From positions 1-64,000 of the forward strand of contig NZ_JAEMVB010000002.1 in NCBI RefSeq assembly GCF_029215995.1: DNA of 64,000 nucleotides, in the 5' to 3' direction. Below, in pieces: positions 54,228 through 64,000 of the stretch; position 1 is the first letter of the stretch, and each line of letters opens with the position of its first letter. Under the pieces are notes generated by a model, which was not told the DNA's origin, did no database searches, and saw only the letters and a program-made list of their open reading frames with translations. The translations under genes and the position numbers were made by a program. This DNA comes from Sulfurimonas sp. SAG-AH-194-L11 (GTDB taxonomy: Bacteria > Campylobacterota > Campylobacteria > Campylobacterales > Sulfurimonadaceae).

Positions 54228-55138
54228 CTCTTAATCTCCCTATAGAGTAAAAAAAGTAAAAGTCCACAGGCTAAAAGTAGTAAACTTTGAAAATAGTACT
54301 CTTTTAACTTATACTCTTTTGAGCTAATCTTTGATGATTCGAGTGCATCTATAGCATTGTAGACATTTTGTAACTCTTTTGCACTCACTGCACTATAGTA
54401 TACACCCCCGCTCTCTTTAGCAATTTTTTCCATTAAACTCGAGTCCGCTTCACCTATAGCGATAGTATAAATCTTTATAGCTGCATCTTTTGCAAGTGAC
54501 AGAGCGGCTTTTGGTGATATAGAGCCACTATTATGCTCTCCGTCACTTAGTAGTATCATAACCTTACTTTTTGCATGTGAGTGTTTAAATGCTCTTACAC
54601 CCATAGCAATGCCCTCTCCTATAGCTGTGTTTTGACCAGCCATTCCCTCATTTAGATAAGAGAGCATGTCAACGACTATCTCTTTCTCATATGTAATAGG
54701 TGAGGCAATAAATGCAAAGTCTCCATACAAAACTATCCCTACATTATCACTCTCTCTATTTTTTATAAACTTTTGTGCAACTATTTTAGTCAAAGCAAAT
54801 CGAGATAATCTTTTACCATTACTAAACTCATCTTCAACATCAAAACCCGAAGCATTCATAGAGCCACTAGCATCTATAACTAAGACTATATCTTTTCCAT
54901 TACGATTGAGAGGATTTGACTTATCAACGATGATAGGTGAAGCGAGTGCTATACACAGAAGTATAAAGATGAGAATTTTTACAATCCACTCTATCTTCAT
55001 AAAGTTGCGTTTAACAGGTAAAAACTGTAAGTGCACGAAGTATCGTTGCTGTAGGTACTCTCGACATCGGTATAAGCACCAGATGATAGGTATAAGCAAA
55101 AGAATAAGATATGGATATTCAAAACTATAGTAATTCAT
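54224..55138 (-). CDS. BatA-like VWA protein (copy 2)
   Basis: MIDAS VIDASGSM, LSDGEHNSG; TMs at both ends. Confidence 0.91.
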   Translation of the reverse strand: MNYYSFEYPYLILLLIPIIWCLYRCREYLQQRYFVHLQFLPVKRNFMKIEWIVKILIFILLCIALASPIIVDKSNPLNRNGKDIVLVIDASGSMNASGFDVEDEFSNGKRLSRFALTKIVAQKFIKNRESDNVGIVLYGDFAFIASPITYEKEIVVDMLSYLNEGMAGQNTAIGEGIAMGVRAFKHSHAKSKVMILLSDGEHNSGSISPKAALSLAKDAAIKIYTIAIGEADSSLMEKIAKESGGVYYSAVSAKELQNVYNAIDALESSKISSKEYKLKEYYFQSLLLLACGLLLFLLYREIKR

Positions 55139-55222
55139 TAAGTATATTTTATCAAAATTAATGCTTATTTATGTAAATATAGTAGCTCGTTTTACAAATA
55201 TCATAATTTCATTCTATTTTCC

Positions 55223-55251
55223 TTGACATACTTTATCTATTTGTCTATAAT
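55223..55251 (+). promoter_or_regulatory. Consensus sigma-70 promoter for tRNA-Lys (TTGACA-17-TATAAT)
   Basis: TTGACA 55223-55228, 17-nt spacer, TATAAT 55246-55251, 28 nt upstream of the tRNA. Confidence 0.85.
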
Positions 55252-55279
55252 TTCGACCTCTTAACATTAAGAGCAATAA

Positions 55280-55355
55280 GTCTTGTTAGCTCAGCTGGTA
55301 GAGCACGTCACTTTTAATGATGTGGCCGATGGTTCGAATCCATCACAGGACACCA
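55280..55355 (+). tRNA. tRNA-Lys (TTT), CCA encoded
   Basis: Full cloverleaf GTCTTGTTAGCTCAGCTGG...CACTTTTAATG...GGTTCGAATCC...ACAGGACACCA. Confidence 0.97.
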
Positions 55356-55451
55356 TTTTTTTTATTTGCACTTCAGTTTAAAGTTCACTTACTATATGTA
55401 AGCTTCACTTGAAACTTCAGCACAACTAAATTAAAAACCAACTACAAGAGT

Positions 55452-55526
55452 GGCCCCGTCGTCTAGCGGTTAGGATCCATGGTTTTCATCCATGTTACAG
55501 GAGTTCAATTCTCCTCGGGGTCACCA
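55452..55526 (+). tRNA. tRNA-Glu (TTC), CCA encoded
   Basis: GGCCCCGTCGTCTAGCGGTTAGGAT, CATGG-TTTTCAT-CCATG anticodon arm, CGGGGTCACCA. Confidence 0.97.
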
Positions 55527-55697
55527 CTCTTTTACACACTTCAACAAATATCATAATCACAAATAGATTATATTTTATCTACAACTATTCCTAGTTTTAC
55601 AATTTTTTTAATAAAGTCTTGAGAAAAATAATATCGGAGAAAATGCAGAAGTTCTCTAAAGGACAATTGCTTGCCCTTTTAAGCTATATAATAAGCT

Positions 55698-56126
55698 TTA
55701 TGCTACAGATGTAACATAAGTGAGTGCAAAAGCAAATACAGCAGCTCCTATATAACCTGCACCATACATAAATGATGAAATCAATTTAATCATAGGTTGG
55801 TATGTCCATTTCACTAGTAAAATTATCCATGATCCAACTAATGATGGCATAAAGACATATGCCATTACTTGAGACATTCCAAAATTATTTGGTAAAAATA
55901 CTGTCTGTGCAATGATTAAATCAAAAAAGAAAAGTGCACCAACATATGCTAACATATATTTTACAGTGCTAAACTGCCCAATGCATTCTGAGAGTTTAAG
56001 TTCCTCTGTAAAAAGACCTTTCATATCTGAGAAGTTAGCATTTGTTAATGACTTCTCCTCGCAAATAAAAAATATAACTAGTCCAAACACTAATGCTGAT
56101 GCTAGTGTAATAAGTAAGATACCCAT
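55698..56126 (-). CDS. Predicted integral membrane protein, unknown function
   Basis: 142-aa ORF with about four hydrophobic segments. Confidence 0.72.
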   Translation of the reverse strand: MGILLITLASALVFGLVIFFICEEKSLTNANFSDMKGLFTEELKLSECIGQFSTVKYMLAYVGALFFFDLIIAQTVFLPNNFGMSQVMAYVFMPSLVGSWIILLVKWTYQPMIKLISSFMYGAGYIGAAVFAFALTYVTSVA

Positions 56127-56248
56127 AGTAAATCCTTGAGATGTAAATTTTAAATCAAGAATATTGTATCATAAAAACTTATAAAGTAATCCTTTTTAAT
56201 AATAACTTTTATTTATACTTAAAGTATATTTCAGCTTCAACTATCTTC

Positions 56249-56986
56249 TTAATTAAGTCTGTATGAGATTGGTAGATTAAAAGTGATACTCTGTTTTGGT
56301 TTTGGAAGTTTACTATCTATGTTTTTTATCGTCTGGATAGCTCCACGACTCAGAACATCACTCTGTGAAGAGAGAACTTCTATGTTTGAGACCTTTGCAT
56401 CTGCAGAAAGGCTAAAACGTACTATAACTTCTCCTTGTATACCTCTTTTTCTTGCTCGGCGTGGATAGTATAAGTTCTCTTGTAGTAGTGCTATTATTTT
56501 AGCTATGTTTTCATCTATATACTCTTTTTGAGGTGCTACTTTTGCTTTAACAAGCTTTACATTCTCAACTTTTTTTACAGGTTCAGGTAATACTTTTTCA
56601 GCCCTACTTCGTTTTTTTACTTCTACTTCCTCGCTTTTTTTTACCTTTACTTCTTCTTCTACTTTTTCTTTTTCTTTAATGATACTTTTTTTTTCATCTT
56701 TATTTACTACAAGGACTTCATCTTTTACAGCAACTTTATCTACTACAGGGACTCTCTTCTTATATCTTTTTATCTCTTTTTTCTTTTGAAAGACTTTTGT
56801 TACTCGGGAGGTTTGCACCACTTTAACTTCTTCAGGTACATTACAAAGTTTTATACATAAAAGAGGAGCTTTTTCTTGCTCTGTCACACCTACACTAAAC
56901 TGCTTATATGAAAAAAAGAGCCCTATCAAAAGAGCAATATGAATAATTATGGAAAATATAAAAGAGTTAGAGTATCTTATCATCAT
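56249..56986 (-). CDS. tonB: TonB-family energy transducer
   Basis: N-terminal TM, Lys/Glu-rich spacer, C-terminal YYPRRARKRGIQGEVIVRFSLSADAKVSNIEVLSSS-type TonB domain. Confidence 0.88.
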   Translation of the reverse strand: MMIRYSNSFIFSIIIHIALLIGLFFSYKQFSVGVTEQEKAPLLCIKLCNVPEEVKVVQTSRVTKVFQKKKEIKRYKKRVPVVDKVAVKDEVLVVNKDEKKSIIKEKEKVEEEVKVKKSEEVEVKKRSRAEKVLPEPVKKVENVKLVKAKVAPQKEYIDENIAKIIALLQENLYYPRRARKRGIQGEVIVRFSLSADAKVSNIEVLSSQSDVLSRGAIQTIKNIDSKLPKPKQSITFNLPISYRLN

Positions 56987-57082
56987 GAAACAGTATCAAA
57001 ATAAGTGTTACAAAAGTGTTAAGAGATAAAGAGGGAGAAACTTGTGCATGCAAGAAGCATACACAAATGTAGAGGAGTAAAT

Positions 57083-57430
<348 letters not shown>

Positions 57431-57465
57431 TTAAATATAATTTAAAATTTTACACTTAACTCTGA

Positions 57466-58767
57466 TTAAGAGTTAATGTATCTCTCACCATGTATTGATT
57501 CGTCAAGACCGATAGTCTCACTCTCTTCATCAACACGTGAACCACCAGTTAATGCAGTAGCGATATAGTAAACAACAACTGTACCAATTAATGTAAATAG
57601 ACCTACAATTACTACTGATTCAACTTGAACCATAAATTGACCCATTCTATCTCCAGACTCTTTAAGTGGTCCGTCCCATAGTAAGTCGTTATCTTTTACA
57701 GCTAAGAGTGCAGTTGCAAGAGCACCAAATAGACCAGCTAAAAAGTGAATACCAAAAGCATCTAAAGAGTCATCATAACCAAGTTTCTTCTTAAGTACAG
57801 TAACACCCCAAAATGCAAACAGTGAACCAACAACACCAAGAATAAATGCACCAGTAACATCAACGAAACCAGCAGCAGGAGTAATAGCAACAAGACCTGC
57901 AACAGCACCTGAAGCAAGACCTAAAAGAGTTGGTTTTTTGTAAATTACCCACTCAGCAAGCATCCATGTAATAGCAGCCATTGCAGTTGCAATAGTTGTA
58001 GTTAAGAAAGCTAAACCAGCGATTCCATTTGCACCAAATGCAGAACCACCATTAAATCCATACCAACCAAACCATAGGATAGCAGCACCTAAAGCAGTAA
58101 GCATAACATTTGCAGGTTTCATCGCAATCTTAGGGTAACCAGCACGTTTACCAACTAAGTAAGCTAGAACTAAACCAGCTAAACCACCATTCATATGAAC
58201 AACTGTACCACCAGCAAAATCTAGGGCACCTATATCAAATAAGTATCCACCACCCCATACTAAGTGAACGATTGGAGAGTAGACAAGTAGTACCCATAAA
58301 GCGACAAATACTAACCAAGTTGAAAACTTAATACGCTCAATAACTGAACCAGATGCAATAGCAACAGTAATAGCAGCAAATGTACCTTGGAATACAACAA
58401 ATACGAAATCAGGGAATGCACCCATTGAACTTAAATCAGTCCATTTGATATTACTTAGCATTATATTGCCAAATCCACCAATAACTTTATTCATTGCACC
58501 ATCAGCAGTACCAAAGGCAATTGAATATCCTGCGATGATCCAAACAAGAAAACCTACTACAAATGCTCCAAAAACCATAGCATATGTATTTAATACATTT
58601 TTACTTCGTGTCATTCCACCATAAAATAGTGCAAGACCTGCTGGTGTCATAAGTAATACTAATGCAGTAGACATCATCATCCATGCAGTATCCCCCGTAT
58701 CTAGTGTGTCTCCAGCAAATGCCAAAGATGGTAAAGCAAGCGCTAATGCTACAAGCCATTTCTTCAT
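57466..58767 (-). CDS. amtB: Ammonium transporter AmtB
   Basis: DTAWMMMSTALVLLMTPAGLALFYGGM, FAGGTVVHMNGG, LWFGWYGFNGGSA, DDSLDAFGIHFLAG. Confidence 0.97.
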   Translation of the reverse strand: MKKWLVALALALPSLAFAGDTLDTGDTAWMMMSTALVLLMTPAGLALFYGGMTRSKNVLNTYAMVFGAFVVGFLVWIIAGYSIAFGTADGAMNKVIGGFGNIMLSNIKWTDLSSMGAFPDFVFVVFQGTFAAITVAIASGSVIERIKFSTWLVFVALWVLLVYSPIVHLVWGGGYLFDIGALDFAGGTVVHMNGGLAGLVLAYLVGKRAGYPKIAMKPANVMLTALGAAILWFGWYGFNGGSAFGANGIAGLAFLTTTIATAMAAITWMLAEWVIYKKPTLLGLASGAVAGLVAITPAAGFVDVTGAFILGVVGSLFAFWGVTVLKKKLGYDDSLDAFGIHFLAGLFGALATALLAVKDNDLLWDGPLKESGDRMGQFMVQVESVVIVGLFTLIGTVVVYYIATALTGGSRVDEESETIGLDESIHGERYINS

Positions 58768-58985
58768 GTGAATCCTTTTTGTATAATTTCAGCTTGTAGT
58801 ATGACATAAAAGCCCTAATAATGATTTTTTATATTGATTAATTTTTAATCATCACTAATCTATACTTTACAATACAAATATTTCTCTTTGAACTATTAAA
58901 TATTGGAGGTCTGAATATATATTTTCTTAAGACAATTTTAGCTATTATAGTCAAAATTTATTTTTAACTTAAATAGGGTGTATTA

Positions 58986-61466
58986 ATGAGCGACTTGCTA
59001 AATAATGACGACATACAACAGATAAATATAGAAACAACTCTTCAAAACTCTTACCTTGACTACTCAATGAGTGTTATTGTAGGGCGTGCCTTACCAGATG
59101 TAAGAGATGGACTAAAACCTGTACATAGACGTATACTATATGCGATGGATAAACTTAACCTTTCTCATGGGGCTAAATTTAAAAAGTCAGCACGTATCGT
59201 TGGTGATGTAATCGGTCAGTACCACCCACACGGTGATAACTCTGTTTATGATGCATTAGTACGTATGGCTCAAGACTTCTCAATGAGAATGGAGCTAGTA
59301 GATGGTCAAGGAAACTTCGGTTCTGTTGATGGTGACTCTGCAGCTGCTATGAGATATACTGAAGCTCGTATGACTAAGTATGCTGGTGAACTTCTAAAAG
59401 ACTTAGATAAAAACACAGTAAACATGACAGACAACTACGATGGAACAACTAAAGAGCCAGATGTAATGCCTACTCGCGTTCCAAACCTACTTATAAATGG
59501 TTCTTCAGGAATCGCTGTTGGTATGGCGACAAATATTCCTCCTCATAACCCTACTGAGATTATGAATGCACTTAAAGCACTGCTTGCAAATCCACAAATC
59601 ACACTCCCTGAGATTATGGAACATGTAAAAGCTCCTGACTTTCCAACGGGTGGAATTATTTTTGGTAAAAAAGGTATCACTGAAGCATATGAGTCTGGCC
59701 GTGGGCGTATTAAAGTTCGTGCAAAGACACATATTGAACAGACTGCTAAAAAAGAGATTATAGTTATTGATGAACTTCCTTATCAAGTAAACAAATCTCG
59801 CTTAATTGAAAATATTGCAAACCTTGTAAAAGAAAAAATGATAGATGGTGTTTCACTTATCCGTGATGAGTCTGACCGTGATGGTATGCGTGTAGTAATT
59901 GAGCTTAAACGCGATGCAATGAGTGAAATCGTTCTTAACAATTTATTTAAACAGACTAGCATGCAGACTACTTTTGGTATCATCATGCTATCTATATTAA
60001 ATCAAGAGCCTCGTATTTTTGGAATTATTGAAATTCTAAAGCAGTTTATCAATCACCGTAAAACTGTAATCATTCGTCGTACTATCTTTGACCTTGAGAA
60101 AGCAAAAGCTCGTGCGCATATTTTAGAGGGTCTTAGAAAAGCGATAGATATTATTGACAAAGTAATTAAAACTATTCGTGCTTCAGAAGATGAAGAGGAT
60201 GCTAAAGAAAATCTAGTGTCTGAGTATGATTTTTCTGAGATTCAAGCGGCAAGTATTGTTGCTATGAGACTCGGCCGCTTAACTGGTCTACAAATCAAAA
60301 AAATTGAAGAAGAGTTAGCTGAGTTAACAGAGCTTATCAATTACTTAGAGTCAATTCTTAAAAGTGAAGAGGTACTTAACGGTATCATCGCTGAAGAATT
60401 TGATGAAGTTTCTGCTACTTATACTGAAGGACGTCGTACTGAAGTTGAAGATGATTATGATGACATCGATATCGAAGACCTTATTCCAAATGAGCCAATG
60501 GTAGTTACAATTACTCACCGTGGTTACATCAAACGTGTTCCTCTTGCTTCTTATGAGAAGCAAAAACGTGGTGGTAAAGGTAAAACTGCTGTTACTACTT
60601 ATGAAGATGACTTTATAGAAAACTTCTTTACATGTAACACACATGATACACTACTTTTTGTAACTGACCGTGGTCAACTGCACTGGTTAAAAGTGTATCG
60701 AATTCCAGAAGGAAGTCGTATTGCTAAAGGTAAGGCTGTTGTAAATCTTATAAATCTTGTAGCAGATGAGAAGATTCGTTCTATCATTCCAACTACTGAT
60801 TTTAGTGAAGACAAAGGACTTGTTTTCTTTACTCAAAACGGTGTTGTCAAACGTACAAACCTAAGTGAATTCTCAAACATCAGAAGTAATGGTGTGCGAG
60901 CAATTGTTCTTGATGATGATGATGCTTTAATCACTGCAACAATTGCGAACCAAGATATTAGATACTTATTTATCGTAACTAAATTTGCTCAGTGTATTAA
61001 GTTTGAGATTGAAAAAACTCGTGAGCAAGGTCGCTCAACTCGTGGTGTCCGTGGTATCAAGTTCAAACACGAGGGTGATGTAGTAGTTGATGCTAACATC
61101 ATTGCAAATGATGAGCAAGAGATTCTTATGATTGCTGAAAAAGGTATAGGTAAACGTACTGATGCTGGTGAATATAGACTTACAAACCGTGGTGGTTCTG
61201 GTGTTATCGCTATGAAGATGACAACTAAAACTGGTAAAAATATCATCGGATGTCTTATGGTAGATGAAGAGATGGATATGATGGCACTTACAAAAAGTGG
61301 TAAAATGATTCGTGTTGACATGCAAACTATCTCAAAATCAAGTAGAAATACATCTGGTGTTTATATAGTCAAAGGTGATGATGTTGCATCGATTTCACGC
61401 TGTCCTAAAGAAGAAAAAGATGAAGATGAAACGCAAGAAGGGTCTGAGACATTAATACTGGAATAG
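58986..61466 (+). CDS. gyrA: DNA gyrase subunit A
   Basis: [51 protein letters not shown], GyrA box-like QKRGGKGK. Confidence 0.98.
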   Translation: MSDLLNNDDIQQINIETTLQNSYLDYSMSVIVGRALPDVRDGLKPVHRRILYAMDKLNLSHGAKFKKSARIVGDVIGQYHPHGDNSVYDALVRMAQDFSMRMELVDGQGNFGSVDGDSAAAMRYTEARMTKYAGELLKDLDKNTVNMTDNYDGTTKEPDVMPTRVPNLLINGSSGIAVGMATNIPPHNPTEIMNALKALLANPQITLPEIMEHVKAPDFPTGGIIFGKKGITEAYESGRGRIKVRAKTHIEQTAKKEIIVIDELPYQVNKSRLIENIANLVKEKMIDGVSLIRDESDRDGMRVVIELKRDAMSEIVLNNLFKQTSMQTTFGIIMLSILNQEPRIFGIIEILKQFINHRKTVIIRRTIFDLEKAKARAHILEGLRKAIDIIDKVIKTIRASEDEEDAKENLVSEYDFSEIQAASIVAMRLGRLTGLQIKKIEEELAELTELINYLESILKSEEVLNGIIAEEFDEVSATYTEGRRTEVEDDYDDIDIEDLIPNEPMVVTITHRGYIKRVPLASYEKQKRGGKGKTAVTTYEDDFIENFFTCNTHDTLLFVTDRGQLHWLKVYRIPEGSRIAKGKAVVNLINLVADEKIRSIIPTTDFSEDKGLVFFTQNGVVKRTNLSEFSNIRSNGVRAIVLDDDDALITATIANQDIRYLFIVTKFAQCIKFEIEKTREQGRSTRGVRGIKFKHEGDVVVDANIIANDEQEILMIAEKGIGKRTDAGEYRLTNRGGSGVIAMKMTTKTGKNIIGCLMVDEEMDMMALTKSGKMIRVDMQTISKSSRNTSGVYIVKGDDVASISRCPKEEKDEDETQEGSETLILE

Positions 61467-61528
61467 TATTTGCTTAATCTCTCTCAATTAAACAACGGGT
61501 CGCATTGTGCACCCTTTAAGGATATTGT

Positions 61529-62053
61529 ATGAAATACTTATTAGTCTTAGTAACAATTTTTAGTTCTCTCTCTTTGAGTGCAACTACAGCAAAAACCGAA
61601 GTAGTAAAAGTACCTACTGCATCTACAATCAATGTGAATTATCCAGCTTGTCCTAATCATAAAACAAGTAATACACCAATAAAAAAGACACCCCTAATGA
61701 GTGGAGTAAGTAATGTTGAATCACAAGAGGATGTACTTGCAGCAGAAGAAAAAATGCTTATCAGTGTAGTTGGTCAAGGTGTCGCACCGATGAATACATC
61801 TTCTCCGGCACAGGCGTATGCACTTGCTAAACGTGCAGCTGTAGCTGATGCTTATAGACTAATCGCTGAAAAAGTAAAAGGTGTACGTATTGATGGTCAA
61901 GACCTTATCAAAAACATGATGGTAAAACGTTCAACTGTTCGTACTTCAGTTGCTGCAATGGTAAGAAATGCCAACATCGTTGAGACTACATTTAAAGAAG
62001 GACTTTGCGAAGTTGAGATGGAGATTGTAATATCTCACGCTCAGTTCAAGTAA
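61529..62053 (+). CDS. flgP: LPP20-domain protein, FlgP-like
   Basis: ALAKRAAVADAYRLIAEKVKGVRIDGQ LPP20 core; gene order gyrA-flgP-flgQ-flgR-asd as I recall for C. jejuni. Confidence 0.8.
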   Translation: MKYLLVLVTIFSSLSLSATTAKTEVVKVPTASTINVNYPACPNHKTSNTPIKKTPLMSGVSNVESQEDVLAAEEKMLISVVGQGVAPMNTSSPAQAYALAKRAAVADAYRLIAEKVKGVRIDGQDLIKNMMVKRSTVRTSVAAMVRNANIVETTFKEGLCEVEMEIVISHAQFK

Positions 62054-62421
62054 GCCTTCTTTTTTCTTTTTTTTCACTTGCATTAAATGCAAGTGAATAC
62101 CTCATATCTTACAGATACCTTGTTAAAAATGCTATACTTTATAGTGAAAAACTTGAAGTTGCACATGCTATGCAAAAATGTGATGGACATCCATACAATC
62201 CCATTATATTTGAAACACGCGATGATAAAAATCTTAAAAAAATCCTCTCTAGTAATAATGAAGAGTTTATAGAGTACATACATAAACTAGGTCTCTCTTT
62301 AGAGCATACTGATAGTACAATAAATTTTGAGTACACATCAACAACTATACTCACACTCAAAACAAGATGCTTCAAAGTCGATTTTAATGATAATTTTGTT
62401 AGAATTTCACCATTAAAATAG
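62032..62421 (+). CDS. flgQ: FlgQ-like protein, start codon uncertain
   Basis: Open frame includes signal-like SLLFSFFSLALNA-SEYLISYRYLVKNAILYSEKLEVAHAMQKC...; first in-frame ATG is 62170, inside the mature region. 62032 (ATC) is only a candidate start. Confidence 0.55.
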   Translation: MSRSVQVSLLFSFFSLALNASEYLISYRYLVKNAILYSEKLEVAHAMQKCDGHPYNPIIFETRDDKNLKKILSSNNEEFIEYIHKLGLSLEHTDSTINFEYTSTTILTLKTRCFKVDFNDNFVRISPLK

Positions 62422-62440
62422 GCAAAAAGTAGGATATCAA

Positions 62441-63580
62441 TTGAAAATTGCAATCGTTGAAGATGATATTAATATGAGAAAATCTCTTGAACTCGCTATG
62501 GGCGATTATAAAGAGTTTGAGATTAAAACATTTAAACATGCAAAAGACGCACTCAAAGGTCTTGATGATAGCTTTGATTTAGTCATAACTGATATAAATA
62601 TGCCTGGTATGGATGGTATAGAGTTAGTAAAAGAGATAAATGGTCGCTATGAAGTCATCATCATGACCGGGAATGCTACACTCTCTAAGGCCATAGATTC
62701 TATACACCTTGGAGTGAAAGACTTTTTACTAAAACCTTTTGATGTAGATACACTTATCGGTGCAATACAACGCGAAAGTAAGGTACAACAAGTCCAAAAG
62801 GCTCTAAAGAAAATTAAAAAAAGCACTCACGGTTTCCTTGGAAAAAGTGATGCACTTACAAAAGTACTTCGTATCGCTGATAAAGCTTGTAAAACGGATG
62901 CAAGTATTTTACTCTTAGGTCAGAGTGGCGTTGGAAAAGAGGTTTTTGCTTCATATATCCATAAAAATTCGCCGAGGGCTAAAAAGCCATTTATAGCAAT
63001 TAATATGGCAGCTATTCCCGATAACCTTATAGAGAGTGAGCTCTTTGGTTTTGAAAAAGGTGCCTTTACTGATGCAAGTGAAGCCAAAGCCGGACAGTTT
63101 GAGTTAGCAAATGGTGGTACTCTTTTCTTAGATGAAATAGCTGAGATGCCTTTTGGTGTTCAAGCAAAACTTTTGCGTGCCTTACAAGAAAAAGAGGTAC
63201 GACGTTTAGGTGCTTCAAAAAGCATAAAGATAGATATAAGAGTAGTATCTGCTACAAATGCAAACCTTGATGAGAAGATAAAAAATGGAGAGTTTAGAGA
63301 GGATTTATACTACCGTTTAAACACCATCCCTCTTCATATCCCTCCTCTTTGTGAGAGAAAAGACGAGATACTACAAATTGCAGAGGCAACTTGTAAAAGT
63401 AACTGCGAGAAGTATGGATTTGAGTTAAAGAGCTTTTCAAATGAAGCAAAATCAGAGTTACTTGATTACAACTGGCCAGGAAATATACGAGAACTTATCT
63501 CTGTAGTAGAGCGTTCAGTAATTTTAAGTGAAACACAAGAGATACAAAAAGATGAACTCTTTTTAAATGTCAGAAAATAA
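62441..63580 (+). CDS. flgR: Sigma-54-dependent response regulator FlgR
   Basis: Receiver (VITDINMPGMDG), GQSGVGKEVFASYIH, ESELFGFEKGAFTDA, GGTLFLDEIAEMP; TTG start; no C-terminal Fis HTH. Confidence 0.92.
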   Translation: MKIAIVEDDINMRKSLELAMGDYKEFEIKTFKHAKDALKGLDDSFDLVITDINMPGMDGIELVKEINGRYEVIIMTGNATLSKAIDSIHLGVKDFLLKPFDVDTLIGAIQRESKVQQVQKALKKIKKSTHGFLGKSDALTKVLRIADKACKTDASILLLGQSGVGKEVFASYIHKNSPRAKKPFIAINMAAIPDNLIESELFGFEKGAFTDASEAKAGQFELANGGTLFLDEIAEMPFGVQAKLLRALQEKEVRRLGASKSIKIDIRVVSATNANLDEKIKNGEFREDLYYRLNTIPLHIPPLCERKDEILQIAEATCKSNCEKYGFELKSFSNEAKSELLDYNWPGNIRELISVVERSVILSETQEIQKDELFLNVRK

Positions 63581-63595
63581 AATATAGGAAATAAT

Positions 63596-64000
63596 ATGAG
63601 TAGAAAATATAATGTTGCAGTCGTTGGAGCAAATGGTGCAGTCGGAGAAGAGATACTTACACTTCTTGCACAAATCGATTTTCCATTAGAAAGATTAATC
63701 CCACTTGCGAGTTCTAGAAGTCTTGGTAAAAGTGTAGATTTTAATGGAGAGAGTTTACCTATAATCGAACTTACACATGATGTATTTACTGAGTATGGTA
63801 TTGAGATAGCTCTTTTTTCTGCTGGTGGCTCTGTAAGTGCTGAGTTTGCACCATCTGCTGTTAAAGCAGGAGCTGTAGTTATTGACAACACAAGTCACTT
63901 TAGAATGGATGAGAACACTCCTCTTGTTGTACCAGAAGTAAACCCAGAAGATATTAAAAAGTGGAGACAAACAGGAATAATTGCAAATCCTAACTGCTCT
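63596..64000 (+). CDS. asd: Aspartate-semialdehyde dehydrogenase, truncated by window end
   Basis: MSRKYNVAVVGANGAVGEEILTLLAQ...PLASSRSLGK...ALFSAGGSVS...VIDNTSHFRMDENTPLVVPEVNPED...IIANPNCS; absent from supplied ORF track. Confidence 0.96.
   Translation, partial: MSRKYNVAVVGANGAVGEEILTLLAQIDFPLERLIPLASSRSLGKSVDFNGESLPIIELTHDVFTEYGIEIALFSAGGSVSAEFAPSAVKAGAVVIDNTSHFRMDENTPLVVPEVNPEDIKKWRQTGIIANPNCS

Noticed and set aside
55140-55700. tRNA-flanked position of the Bat locus as a genomic island signature
   Set aside because: No integrase, direct repeat of the tRNA 3' end, or mobile gene found; neighbouring genes are core.
59505-61325. Antisense ORFs opposite gyrA
   Set aside because: Shadow frames of a conserved essential gene.
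61495-61515. GGGTCGCATTGTGCACCC hairpin between gyrA and flgP
   Set aside because: Bulged short stem with only three Ts after it; not supported as a terminator.
62083-62453. Minus-strand ORFs 62083-62283 and 62139-62453
   Set aside because: Opposite the flgQ-like frame, which has signal-peptide and synteny support.
63466-63970. Minus-strand ORFs at the right end
   Set aside because: Antisense to flgR end and the clearly recognisable asd gene.

Overview
The window is a gene-dense chromosomal segment from a Sulfurimonas-like member of the Campylobacterota. Taxonomy is inferred from protein content and remembered gene order, not from a search. On the minus strand from the left edge it carries the end of an rRNA operon (partial tRNA-Ala and a complete 16S gene with promoter and processing stem). 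This is followed by mnmA and a flagellar regulation block (folK-flhF-flhG-orf-fliA-fliM-fliY). Next come xseA/menG/ribD and a rimP-rbfA-infB-ylxR-thrB-tsaB-lpxC-M23 peptidase block. The middle holds a PhnD-like binding protein/histidine kinase/EAL response regulator cluster, an orphan C5 DNA methyltransferase, flhB, nadC/nadA, plsY/folB, a CosR/HsrA-type regulator with a neighbouring kinase, ppx, bamA and tyrA. A 14-kb minus-strand locus (about 40.8-55.1 kb) contains two BatA/BatBC/BatD cassettes, a third BatD paralogue, MoxR, DUF58, and three lipoproteins (two LPP20-type, one CsgG-like). To the right are tRNA-Lys and tRNA-Glu, tonB, glnK, amtB, and a gyrA-flgP-flgQ-flgR-asd block. I found no CRISPR array, prophage or insertion sequence. 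The best candidates for an undescribed system are the duplicated Bat/lipoprotein locus and the PhnD-like signalling cluster. Other points of interest are the CosR/HsrA homologue with an intact phospho-acceptor and adjacent kinase, and a flgQ-like ORF with no canonical start codon.
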